A stretch of DNA of 64,000 bases from assembly GCF_024734385.1 (NCBI RefSeq), contig NZ_JANHAP010000002.1, positions 332,671 through 396,670 on the forward strand. The letters are read 5' to 3'. Both the position numbers and the translations under genes were made by a program. This DNA is from Dasania sp. GY-MA-18. Lineage in GTDB: Bacteria > Pseudomonadota > Gammaproteobacteria > Pseudomonadales > Dasaniaceae. Position 1 is the first letter of the stretch; each line of letters begins with the position of its first letter. A model generated the notes under the pieces. The model made no database searches. It saw nothing but the letters and a program-made list of their open reading frames with translations, and had not been told where the DNA came from. Of this stretch, positions 20,155 to 29,663 are shown piece by piece.

Positions 20155-21621
20155 TTAATCTTCCTTAGGATATACCCGGTAATCAACACCGGCCAATTGC
20201 TCTAGCACACGGTGTACCTGGCAGCTGTAACCAAACTCATTGTCGTACCAGCAGTACATAATAACCTGGTTGCCGTTTACGATAGTGGCTTCACTATCGA
20301 AGATGCATGCGTGGCGTGAACCTACTAAATCGGTAGATACTACTTCAGGCGAGTTAGAGTAATCCACTTGCTTGCGCAGTGGTGAATGCAAGGCGATGTG
20401 ACGCATGTATTCGTTAACTTCGTCTACCGTGGTTTCTTTGGCTAGGGTCAGTTTTAAAATGGCCATAGATACGTTAGGTGTGGGTACCCGTATCGCATTA
20501 CCGGTTAGCTTACCTTCCATAATGGGCAATACTTTGGCCACCGCTTTGGCAGCACCAGTAGAGGTGATTACCATGTTTAACGGTGCGCTGCGGCCACGAC
20601 GGTCGGCTTTGTGGTAGTTGTCTATCAGGTTTTGGTCGTTGGTGTAGGCGTGTATGGTTTCTACATGGCCTGACACTATGCCAAACTTATCGTTCATCGC
20701 TTTTAATGGCGGTGAAATCGCATTGGTAGTACAGCTAGCAGCACAAATAATATCGTCAGTTTCTTCGATGATGTCATTGTTAATGCCGTGTACGATGTTT
20801 TTAATATCGCCCGCGGGGGCTGTTAATAACACTTTGCTGGCACCGGGGCGCAGGTGACGCGATAGCGCTTCTTTGTCTTTGAAAATACCGGTGTTATCGA
20901 TAATGATTGCGTTGTTAATGCCGTAAGCTGTGTAGTCCACTTCTTCGGGGCTGCCAGCGTAAATGACTTTTACTTCGTTACCATTGGCAATAAAAGAGCT
21001 GCGCTCTTCATCTACCCGTATGGTGCCTTTGAAAGGGCCGTGTACCGAGTCGCGACGCAACAAGCTAACACGTTTAACCAAATCGTTTTTGGCACCGCCT
21101 TGGCGAACAACTACCGCACGCAGACGTAGGTTTTCACCGCCGCCTGTTTTTTCTACTAATAAGCGCGCCATTAAACGGCCTATGCGACCAAAACCGTAGA
21201 GCACAACATCGCGTGGCTCGGCAGCTGGTGCGGGGGCGTTGATTAGGTCTTCAACTTGCGAGCGCACAAAATCTTCTACGCTCACGCCTTGGGCTTTAGG
21301 GCCCTCTTCATACATTACTGCAATACGGCCAGCGTCTATGTGGGCGATGCTCAAATCTAATTCTGCTAGCGCCTTGATTACCGGGAAGGTTTCAAACTCA
21401 GACAGTTCGTTTTCTTCAATCTGGCGTACCACTCTATGGGCTTGCATAATCTCAAGCACCGATTGGTTAACCAGGCTTTGGCCGTAGATGTAGGTTTTAA
21501 CGCTGTCTTTACGATAGAGTTTACCTACCAATGGAATCATGGCTTCGGCTAGGGCTTCACGCTCTTTCCAATCGGCAAAATAGTCATCGGGTCTTTCACG
21601 GTTGGCATCGTTAGCTGTCAC
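20155..21621 (-). CDS. gap: Glyceraldehyde-3-phosphate dehydrogenase, long form
   Basis: 488 aa with a GTG start. The usual GAPDH (about 335 aa) begins near residue 138 with VVLYGFGRIGRLMARLL, and the catalytic Cys lies in AASCTTNAISPPLK; the C-terminal region CWYDNEFGYSCQV is intact. A 135-residue helical N-terminal extension (ADWKEREALAEAMIPLVGKLYRKD) is typical of the long GAPDH found beside mfd in Pseudomonas. Converts glyceraldehyde-3-phosphate and 1,3-bisphosphoglycerate; the long form may favour gluconeogenesis, but that is inference. Divergent from mfd, with a good promoter at 21661-21689. Confidence 0.93.
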   Translation of the reverse strand: MTANDANRERPDDYFADWKEREALAEAMIPLVGKLYRKDSVKTYIYGQSLVNQSVLEIMQAHRVVRQIEENELSEFETFPVIKALAELDLSIAHIDAGRIAVMYEEGPKAQGVSVEDFVRSQVEDLINAPAPAAEPRDVVLYGFGRIGRLMARLLVEKTGGGENLRLRAVVVRQGGAKNDLVKRVSLLRRDSVHGPFKGTIRVDEERSSFIANGNEVKVIYAGSPEEVDYTAYGINNAIIIDNTGIFKDKEALSRHLRPGASKVLLTAPAGDIKNIVHGINNDIIEETDDIICAASCTTNAISPPLKAMNDKFGIVSGHVETIHAYTNDQNLIDNYHKADRRGRSAPLNMVITSTGAAKAVAKVLPIMEGKLTGNAIRVPTPNVSMAILKLTLAKETTVDEVNEYMRHIALHSPLRKQVDYSNSPEVVSTDLVGSRHACIFDSEATIVNGNQVIMYCWYDNEFGYSCQVHRVLEQLAGVDYRVYPKED

Positions 21622-21660
21622 TGCTGGTTACCTTTAATGAGGGCTATAAAATGAGCGCGT

Positions 21661-21689
21661 ATTATCTGTATTCATCCCCCCAAGTTCAA
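21661..21689 (-). promoter_or_regulatory. Sigma-70 type promoter of gap
   Basis: On the minus strand TTGAAC (21689-21684), 17 bases, then GATAAT (21666-21661). This is one base from TATAAT with ideal spacing and puts transcription start about 33 bases before the GTG start of gap. Confidence 0.65.
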
Positions 21690-21834
21690 CCGCTTAGGTG
21701 GCTTTTACTCAACATATTCGTCATTTCTTTTGTGAATAGATTATGAATAGCGCAATTTCGCAATGAAAATTGCTGGGGCTATCGCTACAATAGCCGCTTT
21801 TTAGCCCTGTAACCCTGTAGCCAGAAACCTGTTT

Positions 21835-24800
21835 ATGACTGATCACAGCATTTTTGCCCCCATTACCCACTCAAAACACGGCGATAGGCTGCGTTGGGGC
21901 AACTTAGCCGGCAGCGCCAGCAGCTTGGCTGTGGTCAATGCGGCCCAGCAAAGTGGCAGCCTAACAGTATTAATCACCAACGATACCGCCAGTGCCTTCC
22001 AGCTAGAGCAGGAGCTGCGCTTTTACCGTGACGGCCTAGAGGTGTTACACCTACCCGACTGGGAAACCCTACCCTACGATACCTTCTCACCTCACGAAGA
22101 CATTATCTCCGAGCGCCTAACCACCCTGCACAAGCTCAAAAACATGCACAAGGGCTTGCTAATTATCCCCATTAGCACCCTGATGCACAGGCTATTGCCG
22201 CAAAGCTACCTGGATGCTCACACCCTGCAAATACAACTGGGGCAAACCTTCGACATAGCCGCCATGCGCAATAAGTTTGAGGCCAGCGGCTACCGTTGTG
22301 TAGACACGGTATACGAGCACGGTGAGTTTGCCCTGCGCGGGGCCATCATGGATATCTACCCCATGGGTAGCAAGCTGCCCTATCGCATCGATTTGCTGGG
22401 GGATGAAATAGATACCCTGCGCACCTTCGACCCCGAGACCCAGCGTACGGTTAAACAGGTTAAAGAGATCAACCTATTACCCGGCAAAGAGTTTCCACTG
22501 GATAAAGACGGCATAGCCAATTTTAGAAACAACTGGCACCAGGCCTTTGACGTAGACCACAGCCGCTGCCCCATCTACCAAGATATTAGCCAGGGCATAG
22601 CCCCCGCCGGTATAGAATATTACCTGCCGCTATTTTTTGACCACTGCAGCACCCTGTTTGACTACCTGCCCGACGACAGCCTGTTTTTTAGCTTTGATGG
22701 CCTAGACCGCGCCGCCGAGCAATTTTGGCGCGACCTGCACAGCCGCTATGAAGATTTAAACATAGACCCTCAGCGGCCACTGCTAGCCCCCAACAAAGTG
22801 TTTATCCCCACTGAAGAGTTATTTTCGGCACTCAAGGGCCAGCAGCGTATTGTGCTGTTTCGCGACGCCATAGAAGAGCAACTAGGCAGTGTTAACTTCC
22901 CCGCCGCAGCACCGCCGTTTTTAGCCATAGATAACAAAGCCAGCCGCCCTTTAGCGGCCGTGCAGGACTTAGTGGCCGACGATAATAATCGCATACTATT
23001 TTGTGCCGAAAGCGCTGGCCGCCGCGAGACCCTAACCGAGTTATTAGGCAAGCATAAAATACGCCCCGGCAGCTGCAAAAACTGGGCTGAGTTTATCGCT
23101 GGCGAACAGAACATCGCCATTACTGTGGGCAATATAGAGTCCGGTTTGCGGCTTAATGATGTACAGGGCAAGCAAGTGTTTGTTATTGCCGAGGCGCAAT
23201 TATTTGGCCAGCAGGTGATGCAAAAACGCCGTCGCCGCAAGGCCAGCGATAGCGGTGAAAACATAGTTAAAGACCTCACCGAACTCACCCTAGGTGCGCC
23301 AGTAGTGCATTTAGATCATGGTGTGGGCCGCTATCACGGCCTGCAAACTATAGAGGCCGGTGGCGTTAGCGAAGAATTTATCACCCTGGAATACGCCGAC
23401 GGTGCCAAGCTGTATGTGCCGGTATCCTCGCTGGATTTAATTAGCCGTTACACCGGTGCCGATGTGGATATGGCGCCGCTGCACCGCTTAGGTAGCGATC
23501 AATGGTCTAAGGCCAAGCGCAAAGCTGCAGAGAAAATACGCGATGTCGCTGCTGAATTATTGGATATATACGCCCGCCGCGCGGCAAGACCCGGCCAATC
23601 CTTCAACCACCCCGAGCAGGATTACCAGCAATTTGCTGCCGCCTTCCCCTTTGAGGAAACCCCCGACCAGCAAAGCGCTATAGAAGCGGTGATTGCCGAT
23701 ATGCAAGCCAAAACCGCCACCGATAGGCTGGTGTGTGGCGACGTAGGTTTTGGTAAAACTGAGGTCGCCATGCGCGCCGCCTTTATTGCCGCGCACAACA
23801 ACAAGCAAGTGGCGGTATTGGTACCCACCACCCTGCTGGCCCAGCAACATCATCAATCATTCAAAGACCGTTTTGCCGATTGGCCAGTCAATATAGAGGT
23901 GATCTCACGCTTTAAAACCGCCAAAGAACAAAGCCAAATTATTGCCGATACTGCCGCTGGTAAAATCGATATTTTAGTAGGCACCCATAAGCTGCTTAAC
24001 GACGATGTTAAGTATCACGACCTGGGCCTAGTGATTATCGATGAAGAGCATCGTTTCGGGGTGCGCCAAAAAGAAAAGCTAAAATCGCTGCGCTCCGAGG
24101 TAGATATTTTAACCCTCACCGCAACTCCCATACCGCGCACCTTAAATATGGCCATGTCGGGCATGCGCGATTTATCCATAATCGCCACCCCACCGGCACG
24201 GCGTTTGTCGGTAAAAACTTTTGTGCGCGAACGCGATAAAGGCATGATTAAAGAAGCACTGCTGCGGGAGATTTTGCGCGGCGGGCAAGTGTATTACCTG
24301 CACAACGAAGTCAAAGACATAGACCGCGTTGCCCGCGAACTGCAAGAGTTAGCGCCAGAGCTACGCATAGGCATAGGTCACGGCCAAATGCACGAGCGCG
24401 AATTAGAACAAGTGATGTCCGACTTTTATCACAAGCGCTATAACGTACTGCTATGCACCACCATTATAGAAACGGGTATAGACGTACCCTCAGCCAACAC
24501 CATTATTATCGACCGCGCCGATAAATTTGGCTTAGCGCAATTGCACCAACTGCGTGGCCGTGTTGGCCGTTCTCATCACCAAGCCTATGCCTACCTGCTC
24601 ACGCCGGGTAAAAAGAATATGACCAGCGATGCCAAAAAACGGCTAGAGGCCATCAGCATGGCTGAGGACTTGGGGGCAGGCTTTATGCTGGCCACCCACG
24701 ATTTAGAAATACGCGGTGCCGGTGAGTTATTGGGCGATGATCAAAGCGGCCAAATCCATAGCATAGGTTTTACCCTGTATATGGAAATGCTGGAGCGCGC

Positions 24801-25299
24801 AGTTAAAGCGCTTAAAGCGGGCAAACAGATAGACTTAGAAAACCCCATAGAGCACGGTGCCGAAATTAACCTGCGCTTGCCCGCCCTCATCCCCGACGAC
24901 TACCTACCGGATGTGCATACCCGTCTAACCTTGTACAAACGTATAGCCAGCGCCGAAACCGATGAGGCCCTGCGTGAATTACAGGTAGAGATGATAGACC
25001 GCTTTGGTCTGCTGCCCGAGCCAGTGAAAAGCCTGTTTAGAGCCAGCAGCTTAAAACTGCGAGCCCACCATATGGGCATAGCTAAAATTGAAGCCCATAG
25101 CAGCGGCGGTAAGCTAGAGTTTTGTGAAAACACCGAAGTGGACCCGCTAAAACTGGTGCAGTTAGTACAAAGCCAGCCTGCGACCTTTAAGTTAGCTGGG
25201 GCCACCACCCTGCGCTTTGATGACGATCTGGAAGACCGCGAACTGCGTTTTCAATTTGTTGAAGACTTAATCACATTACTGGCCCCTAAAGCGGCCTAG
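21835..25299 (+). CDS. mfd: Transcription-repair coupling factor Mfd
   Basis: DNA translocase that pushes stalled RNA polymerase off lesions and recruits UvrA. 1154 aa, full length. The UvrB-like N-terminal part (GLEVLHLPDWETLPYDTFSPHEDIISERL, residues about 70-100) is followed by the RNA polymerase interaction domain (about 480-545, VVHLDHGVGRYHGL), the helicase with Walker A GDVGFGKTEVAMRA and DEEH box, SAT-type TATPIPRTL, LRGRVGRSHHQAYAYLL, and the C-terminal TRCF domain. It precedes csiV, as in vibrios and pseudomonads. Confidence 0.98.
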   Translation: MTDHSIFAPITHSKHGDRLRWGNLAGSASSLAVVNAAQQSGSLTVLITNDTASAFQLEQELRFYRDGLEVLHLPDWETLPYDTFSPHEDIISERLTTLHKLKNMHKGLLIIPISTLMHRLLPQSYLDAHTLQIQLGQTFDIAAMRNKFEASGYRCVDTVYEHGEFALRGAIMDIYPMGSKLPYRIDLLGDEIDTLRTFDPETQRTVKQVKEINLLPGKEFPLDKDGIANFRNNWHQAFDVDHSRCPIYQDISQGIAPAGIEYYLPLFFDHCSTLFDYLPDDSLFFSFDGLDRAAEQFWRDLHSRYEDLNIDPQRPLLAPNKVFIPTEELFSALKGQQRIVLFRDAIEEQLGSVNFPAAAPPFLAIDNKASRPLAAVQDLVADDNNRILFCAESAGRRETLTELLGKHKIRPGSCKNWAEFIAGEQNIAITVGNIESGLRLNDVQGKQVFVIAEAQLFGQQVMQKRRRRKASDSGENIVKDLTELTLGAPVVHLDHGVGRYHGLQTIEAGGVSEEFITLEYADGAKLYVPVSSLDLISRYTGADVDMAPLHRLGSDQWSKAKRKAAEKIRDVAAELLDIYARRAARPGQSFNHPEQDYQQFAAAFPFEETPDQQSAIEAVIADMQAKTATDRLVCGDVGFGKTEVAMRAAFIAAHNNKQVAVLVPTTLLAQQHHQSFKDRFADWPVNIEVISRFKTAKEQSQIIADTAAGKIDILVGTHKLLNDDVKYHDLGLVIIDEEHRFGVRQKEKLKSLRSEVDILTLTATPIPRTLNMAMSGMRDLSIIATPPARRLSVKTFVRERDKGMIKEALLREILRGGQVYYLHNEVKDIDRVARELQELAPELRIGIGHGQMHERELEQVMSDFYHKRYNVLLCTTIIETGIDVPSANTIIIDRADKFGLAQLHQLRGRVGRSHHQAYAYLLTPGKKNMTSDAKKRLEAISMAEDLGAGFMLATHDLEIRGAGELLGDDQSGQIHSIGFTLYMEMLERAVKALKAGKQIDLENPIEHGAEINLRLPALIPDDYLPDVHTRLTLYKRIASAETDEALRELQVEMIDRFGLLPEPVKSLFRASSLKLRAHHMGIAKIEAHSSGGKLEFCENTEVDPLKLVQLVQSQPATFKLAGATTLRFDDDLEDRELRFQFVEDLITLLAPKAA

Positions 25300-25386
25300 C
25301 GGCCGTGTCAACGCGCAATGCCGCTTGATCTTAATTGTTTGAAGGCGGTAGAGTGATAGCCCTTAACAATAACTGTAAGTAACTTT

Positions 25387-26322
25387 ATGATCTACCGCCG
25401 TATTGTTTTTTTAATTATCGCCATCAGCCTGTACGCCAGCACTGCCAATGCTCAAGATAATGCCGATACCGTTGCGCAGTGGTATCAGGTGGAAGTACTG
25501 GTATTTGCTAATAATGACCCTAACGCCGCCTTAGACGAGCAATGGCCACAGGAACTGGGGCTTAAATATCCGGCCAATATAGTCACCCTATCAGAACCCT
25601 TAGCGGCCATAATGCCCGATACTCTCAATGATGATCCTGCGGCAGTGCTGGATGCTGAGACGGCGGCCCCAACGAATATTGACCCCACCCCATTAAAGGC
25701 CTTTGTGAGACTGCCCAGTGAGCAACGCTTACTCAATAAAGAGGTAGCCAGTGTTATAGGCCAATATGATTTTCGCCCCTTATTCCATCAAGCCTGGCGG
25801 CAAACAATTAATGAACGCGATGAATCACTGAGCATAGCGATTAATGGCGGTGAAGCTTTTGATGACCACTTTGAGTTAGAGGGCAGCATTAAAATTAGCT
25901 TAGAGCGCTACCTGCACATACACACTGATTTATGGCTAAACCGCTTTGTGAGCAACGCCGGCGAGCAGCCGCTTAGCTGGCCCTTATTGCCGCCAGTGCC
26001 ACGCAGCGTGCCGGAACAAAGCGCCACGGATTTAGCTTTTGCACCAGTAAACCCAGAGTCTGTTGCCGAACTTAATGATTTGAATGCGGAGCTAGAGCTG
26101 CCACCATTAACCGACCCGCTGACGGGCGCCAATCAGTTTTTGGCTAAGCAGCTGGCGCATTTGCGTGATAAACAATACCGGGTTGATAAAACTATCGTGC
26201 TGCGCCAACACCGCCGTATGCGCAGTGCCGAGCTGCACTATATAGATCACCCCTTGTTTGGGGTGTTAATACGCATAGATCCCTACAACCCAGAAGCGGT
26301 GAGCGAAAATAACAGCCAATAA
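25387..26322 (+). CDS. csiV: CsiV family periplasmic protein
   Basis: 311 aa with signal peptide ending STANAQ. The start of the mature protein, QWYQVEVLVFANNDPNAALDEQWP, and the repeated pattern of a long insert then SEQRLLNKEVASVIGQYDFRPLFHQAWRQ fit the CsiV family, which binds peptidoglycan and promotes PBP1a activity in Vibrio cholerae. The C-terminal part LRQHRRMRSAELHYIDHPLFGVLIRI is also typical. It lies 87 bases behind mfd on the same strand, the family's normal position. The function here is by family and position. Confidence 0.85.
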   Translation: MIYRRIVFLIIAISLYASTANAQDNADTVAQWYQVEVLVFANNDPNAALDEQWPQELGLKYPANIVTLSEPLAAIMPDTLNDDPAAVLDAETAAPTNIDPTPLKAFVRLPSEQRLLNKEVASVIGQYDFRPLFHQAWRQTINERDESLSIAINGGEAFDDHFELEGSIKISLERYLHIHTDLWLNRFVSNAGEQPLSWPLLPPVPRSVPEQSATDLAFAPVNPESVAELNDLNAELELPPLTDPLTGANQFLAKQLAHLRDKQYRVDKTIVLRQHRRMRSAELHYIDHPLFGVLIRIDPYNPEAVSENNSQ

Positions 26323-26341
26323 GCGCTGCCGGTTTTGGCCG

Positions 26342-27118
26342 CTACTGAGGGCAGCCCGAAATAATGGCCGGTAGCGCCTGTGATAACACTGCCCTCACCT
26401 GCCCCATACCTTGATCAATGACTTCATGGATATCGTCCATGGTTATTAATTGCTCGCTACAGCCCGCTGCAGGGTTAACCACCAAGCACAAGCTGGCATA
26501 GTTAATCTCTAACTCCCTGGCCAAGGCCGCCTCGGGCATGGCGGTCATCCCTACAATATCGCAACCATCTTGCGCCATACGGCGGATTTCAGCGGCGGTT
26601 TCTAAACGCGGCCCTTGGGTTACCCCATAGACCCCGCCGCTGTGTATAGGGATGTTAACCGCGCTGGCGGCCTTTTGCAGCTGGCCACTAAGCTGGGCAC
26701 TAAAAGGATGGGTAAAATCTATGTGCTGCAGCGGATTAGCCACGCCATCAAAAAAACTTTGCTCGCGGCCATAGCTGTAGTCGATAAGCTGGTCAGGTAA
26801 CACTAGGCAGGCGGCAGTCATAGCCGGGTTAATACCACCCACAGCATTGACGGCGATGATGTCTGTCACACCTTGCTGTTTAAGCGCCCAGATATTGGCC
26901 CGGTAATTGACTTGGTGGGGGGCAATGGCATGGGGGTTGCCATGGCGCGCTAAGAACAGGCAGCTGAGCCCTACCCCCTGAGCTGACAAGGGTGTGCAAA
27001 TAATGGCACTGGATGTTTCACCATAGGGGGTAGATCTGCCGCCCGGCACTTGGCTGCCAGCGGCAAACTCATTAAGGCCTGTGCCGCCAATAATGGCGAC
27101 CACTGCTTGCTTAGCCAT
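26342..27118 (-). CDS. S-methyl-5'-thioinosine / methylthioadenosine phosphorylase family
   Basis: 258-aa purine nucleoside phosphorylase of the MTAP family. Phosphate-binding GGTGLNEF at the start, RHG near residue 60, and NAVGGINPAM and GVYGVTQGPRLETAAEIRRMAQ in the middle are seen; TAMPEAALARELEINYASLCLVVNPAAG lines the substrate pocket. The gene order (mfd, csiV, this gene, then lexA) matches the Pseudomonas methylthioinosine phosphorylase, so methylthioinosine is my preferred substrate; methylthioadenosine cannot be excluded. Role: salvage of the methylthio group from polyamine synthesis. Confidence 0.88.
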   Translation of the reverse strand: MAKQAVVAIIGGTGLNEFAAGSQVPGGRSTPYGETSSAIICTPLSAQGVGLSCLFLARHGNPHAIAPHQVNYRANIWALKQQGVTDIIAVNAVGGINPAMTAACLVLPDQLIDYSYGREQSFFDGVANPLQHIDFTHPFSAQLSGQLQKAASAVNIPIHSGGVYGVTQGPRLETAAEIRRMAQDGCDIVGMTAMPEAALARELEINYASLCLVVNPAAGCSEQLITMDDIHEVIDQGMGQVRAVLSQALPAIISGCPQ

Positions 27119-27127
27119 AGTGCGACC

Positions 27128-28249
27128 CTATGCAGATTGACTGTCGCTTAAGGCGGCCTGCTGAGCTATCTGCAAGGGATCCACTTTAAGGGTTGAGGTT
27201 GGGTAGGCTATATCGGCACCATGTTTGTCTATGATAGCCAAAATATCTAACAATACTTGTTGTTTGATTTTGTGGTACTCAACCCAGTTGGTGGTTTTGG
27301 TAAAGGTATAAATAAAGAAATCTAAAGAGGATGCCGCAAAAGCATTAAAGTTAACCATTAAGGTTTTCTCGGTGTCTATGTCTTCATTAGCCAATAAATA
27401 CTCTTTAACGTCAGCTACAATGGCACCCACTTTATCGGCATCGTCATAGCGCAAACCTATGGTTTCGTTAATGCGTCGGTTTAACATACGCGAGGGGTTT
27501 TCTACGGCAATCTGGGTGAAAGTGCTATTGGGCACATACAGGGGACGCTGGTCAAAGGTACGTATGCGGGTTTGACGCCAGCCTATGTACTCCACCGTGC
27601 CTTCTATTTGCTTATCAGGCGAGCGTATCCAGTCACCGATGATAAAGGGTCTATCCAAATAGACCATTAAGCCGCCAAAAAAATTGGCCAGCAAATCTTT
27701 GGCCGCAAAACCTATCGCGATACCACCTACACCACCAAAAGCCAGTACCCCGGAGATACTAAAGCCCATGGTTTGCAGCACCATTAAGCTGGCGGTAATG
27801 ATAATAGCGGTACGAAACAATTTGCCTAAAGCAAAAATAGTGGCCTCATCAACCGGTGTTTCAGTGCCCTCCTCGGCAATCAGCTGCTGCTCTATGCGTT
27901 TAACCAAGCGCACCAAAAACCAGGTTAACAGGATAATAACCAGCACCTCTCTGGCGGGCGCCACTATGGTAAAAATATAGGCCTCGGATTTGGCCCGTAA
28001 TATATCCAGCACTAAGCTGGCACCTAGCAACCAAACCATCAAAAAGGCGGGCTTGCGGCCAGCAGCAAAAATGGCATCATCCCATTTATTGGCTGTTTTT
28101 TTAAACTGCTGCTCCAGTCGAGCAAATAAAAAGCGAACAAGGTAGCTGGCAAACAAGGTCAATAACACCACCACAAAAACTTCCCATAACCAGGGGAAGT
28201 CATCTGACTGAAAAAGACCCAGTACTGTTTGTAAAAATTCTTTATCCAT
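27128..28249 (-). CDS. MscS family mechanosensitive channel
   Basis: 373 aa. Four or five hydrophobic segments in the first half, then the pore-lining helix and beta domain: VLAFGGVGGIAIGFAAKDLLANFFGGLMVYLDRPFIIGDWIRSP, then GTVEYIGWRQTRIRTFDQRPLYVPNSTFTQIAVENPSR. This is the standard MscS signature. It opens under membrane tension to release solutes on osmotic downshock. It lies 9 bases before the MTIP gene on the same strand and is probably co-transcribed. Confidence 0.93.
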   Translation of the reverse strand: MDKEFLQTVLGLFQSDDFPWLWEVFVVVLLTLFASYLVRFLFARLEQQFKKTANKWDDAIFAAGRKPAFLMVWLLGASLVLDILRAKSEAYIFTIVAPAREVLVIILLTWFLVRLVKRIEQQLIAEEGTETPVDEATIFALGKLFRTAIIITASLMVLQTMGFSISGVLAFGGVGGIAIGFAAKDLLANFFGGLMVYLDRPFIIGDWIRSPDKQIEGTVEYIGWRQTRIRTFDQRPLYVPNSTFTQIAVENPSRMLNRRINETIGLRYDDADKVGAIVADVKEYLLANEDIDTEKTLMVNFNAFAASSLDFFIYTFTKTTNWVEYHKIKQQVLLDILAIIDKHGADIAYPTSTLKVDPLQIAQQAALSDSQSA

Positions 28250-28540
28250 TATTCACTCTATCGATTTTTTAAATGTGTTGAATTCAAACCCAGCCTAAAT
28301 AATTTATACAATTTTATCCAGTAACTAGGCTTTTATATACCATAACTATCTTAAAATCCGGTGGCATTTATAGCATTTACCTACCTTAAAAGCTAAGCCT
28401 TTGAATCAGCTCCAATTTTTTAATGTTTGCAATTATTATAAGGCTGTGTTGGATGCAATCTCATGACTTCGATAACACTGGACAGTAAAAAATTAACTGT
28501 TATTTTTGGGTTGTAGCCATGAGTTATGAGGATAAAAGTA

Positions 28541-28861
28541 ATGAGAAATGTCATGCCTAGCGTTGGCAACTGGTACAAAGAATTACAAGGTGGGGGCATT
28601 TTTGAGGTCGTTGCCGTTGACGAAGTCAGCCAAACCATAGAAACACAGCATGTAGATGGTGAAATCAGCGAGTTTGATCTGGATAACTGGCACGAACTGC
28701 AGCTGCTAGAGGTAGAGGAGCCCGAAGATTGGCGCAATGCCTATGAGCTTAGTTATGAGGACTCACTAGATCCTGACGCAGCCATACACCCCGAGGAATG
28801 GACCAGCCCAGTGAGCTATATAGAAACCGATATTATCAATGGCGTGCTAGACGATATTTAA
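28541..28861 (+). CDS. Conserved small acidic protein (DUF6763-like)
   Basis: 106 aa from the second ATG (28541), which has GAGG nine bases upstream; the ATG at 28526 has no such site. Strongly acidic; the fold suggests a small beta domain: MPSVGNWYKELQGGGIFEVVAVDEVSQTIETQHVDG then EFDLDNWHELQLLEVEEPEDW. From memory this resembles a small family (DUF6763) found in Pseudomonas relatives; function unknown. It precedes lexA on the same strand, but lexA has its own promoter. Confidence 0.8.
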   Translation: MRNVMPSVGNWYKELQGGGIFEVVAVDEVSQTIETQHVDGEISEFDLDNWHELQLLEVEEPEDWRNAYELSYEDSLDPDAAIHPEEWTSPVSYIETDIINGVLDDI

Positions 28862-28910
28862 TTGCCGCAGCTGTTTTTTGCTCGAATAGTGCTAAGGAAT
28901 AATAAAAAGC

Positions 28911-28938
28911 TTGCAGTGGCATTTATGCTGTATATAAT
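28911..28938 (+). promoter_or_regulatory. lexA promoter
   Basis: TTGCAG (28911-28916), 16 bases, TATAAT (28933-28938). The -10 element lies inside the first LexA operator, so LexA binding should block it. Confidence 0.75.
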
Positions 28939-28943
28939 CACAG
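28928..28943 (+). promoter_or_regulatory. LexA operator (SOS box) 1
   Basis: CTGTATATAATCACAG fits CTGT-N8-ACAG perfectly with an AT-rich centre and overlaps the lexA -10 element. Confidence 0.9.
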
Positions 28944-28946
28944 CCA

Positions 28947-28962
28947 CTGTACATAAAAACAG
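28947..28962 (+). promoter_or_regulatory. LexA operator (SOS box) 2
   Basis: CTGTACATAAAAACAG, a second perfect CTGT-N8-ACAG box, 19 bases downstream of box 1 and 11 bases before the lexA ATG. Tandem boxes are also found before lexA in E. coli. Confidence 0.9.
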
Positions 28963-28973
28963 ACGGATTGGAC

Positions 28974-29576
28974 ATGAGTAAATTAACCGCACGCCAGGCC
29001 GAAGTATTAGCCCTAATTAAAACCCATATAGAAGAAACGGGCTACCCGCCTACCCGCGCCGATATAGCCAAAGAGCTGGGCTTTAAATCGGCCAACGCCG
29101 CCGAAGAACACTTAAAGGCCTTGGCCCGCAAAGGTGCCATAGAGATTATACCCGGTGCCTCACGAGGCATACGCATCCCTGAAAACAAAGGCCTACCCAT
29201 TATTGGTCAGGTAGCCGCCGGCAACCCCATACTGGCTACCGAGCACATAGAAGATTACTGTGAAATGCCCAGCTCATTCTTCAGCCCCCATGCCGATTAC
29301 TTTTTACGGGTGCGCGGTGACAGCATGATGGATGTAGGGATTTATGATGGCGATTTGTTAGCTGTACACAGCACCAGCCAAGCCAATAACGGCGAAATTG
29401 TTATCGCCCGCATAGACGATGAAGTCACGGTAAAACGCTATAAAACCACCCGCAGCAAATATCAGGTGCAACTACTACCCGAAAACCCCGACTACCAACC
29501 TATAGAGGTAGACTTAAGGCATCAGGATTTTGCTATTGAGGGTTTAAGTGTAGGGATAGTTAGGCGCGGATCGTAA
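28974..29576 (+). CDS. lexA: LexA repressor, SOS regulator
   Basis: 200 aa from the ATG at 28974 (a TTG two codons earlier is less likely). N-terminal winged helix ([37 protein letters not shown]), Ala-Gly self-cleavage site in [11 protein letters not shown] near residue 84, catalytic Ser in RGDSMMDVG and Lys in DEVTVKRYK. It represses SOS genes and is cleaved when RecA forms filaments. Two operators before it show autoregulation. The division inhibitor gene sulA, which follows lexA in Pseudomonas, is not here. Confidence 0.98.
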   Translation: MSKLTARQAEVLALIKTHIEETGYPPTRADIAKELGFKSANAAEEHLKALARKGAIEIIPGASRGIRIPENKGLPIIGQVAAGNPILATEHIEDYCEMPSSFFSPHADYFLRVRGDSMMDVGIYDGDLLAVHSTSQANNGEIVIARIDDEVTVKRYKTTRSKYQVQLLPENPDYQPIEVDLRHQDFAIEGLSVGIVRRGS

Positions 29577-29603
29577 GCTTAGCAACTCCTTATAACATTA
29601 GTT

Positions 29604-29631
29604 AAAAGGGCCGTTATTCGGCCCTTTTTTT
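29604..29631 (+). terminator. Terminator of lexA
   Basis: AAAGGGCC pairs with GGCCCTTT around GTTATTC, followed by a run of T, 30 bases after the lexA stop. Confidence 0.9.
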
Positions 29632-29663
29632 GTGGCTGTTTTTTGCCACAGGCTTGGCACAGA

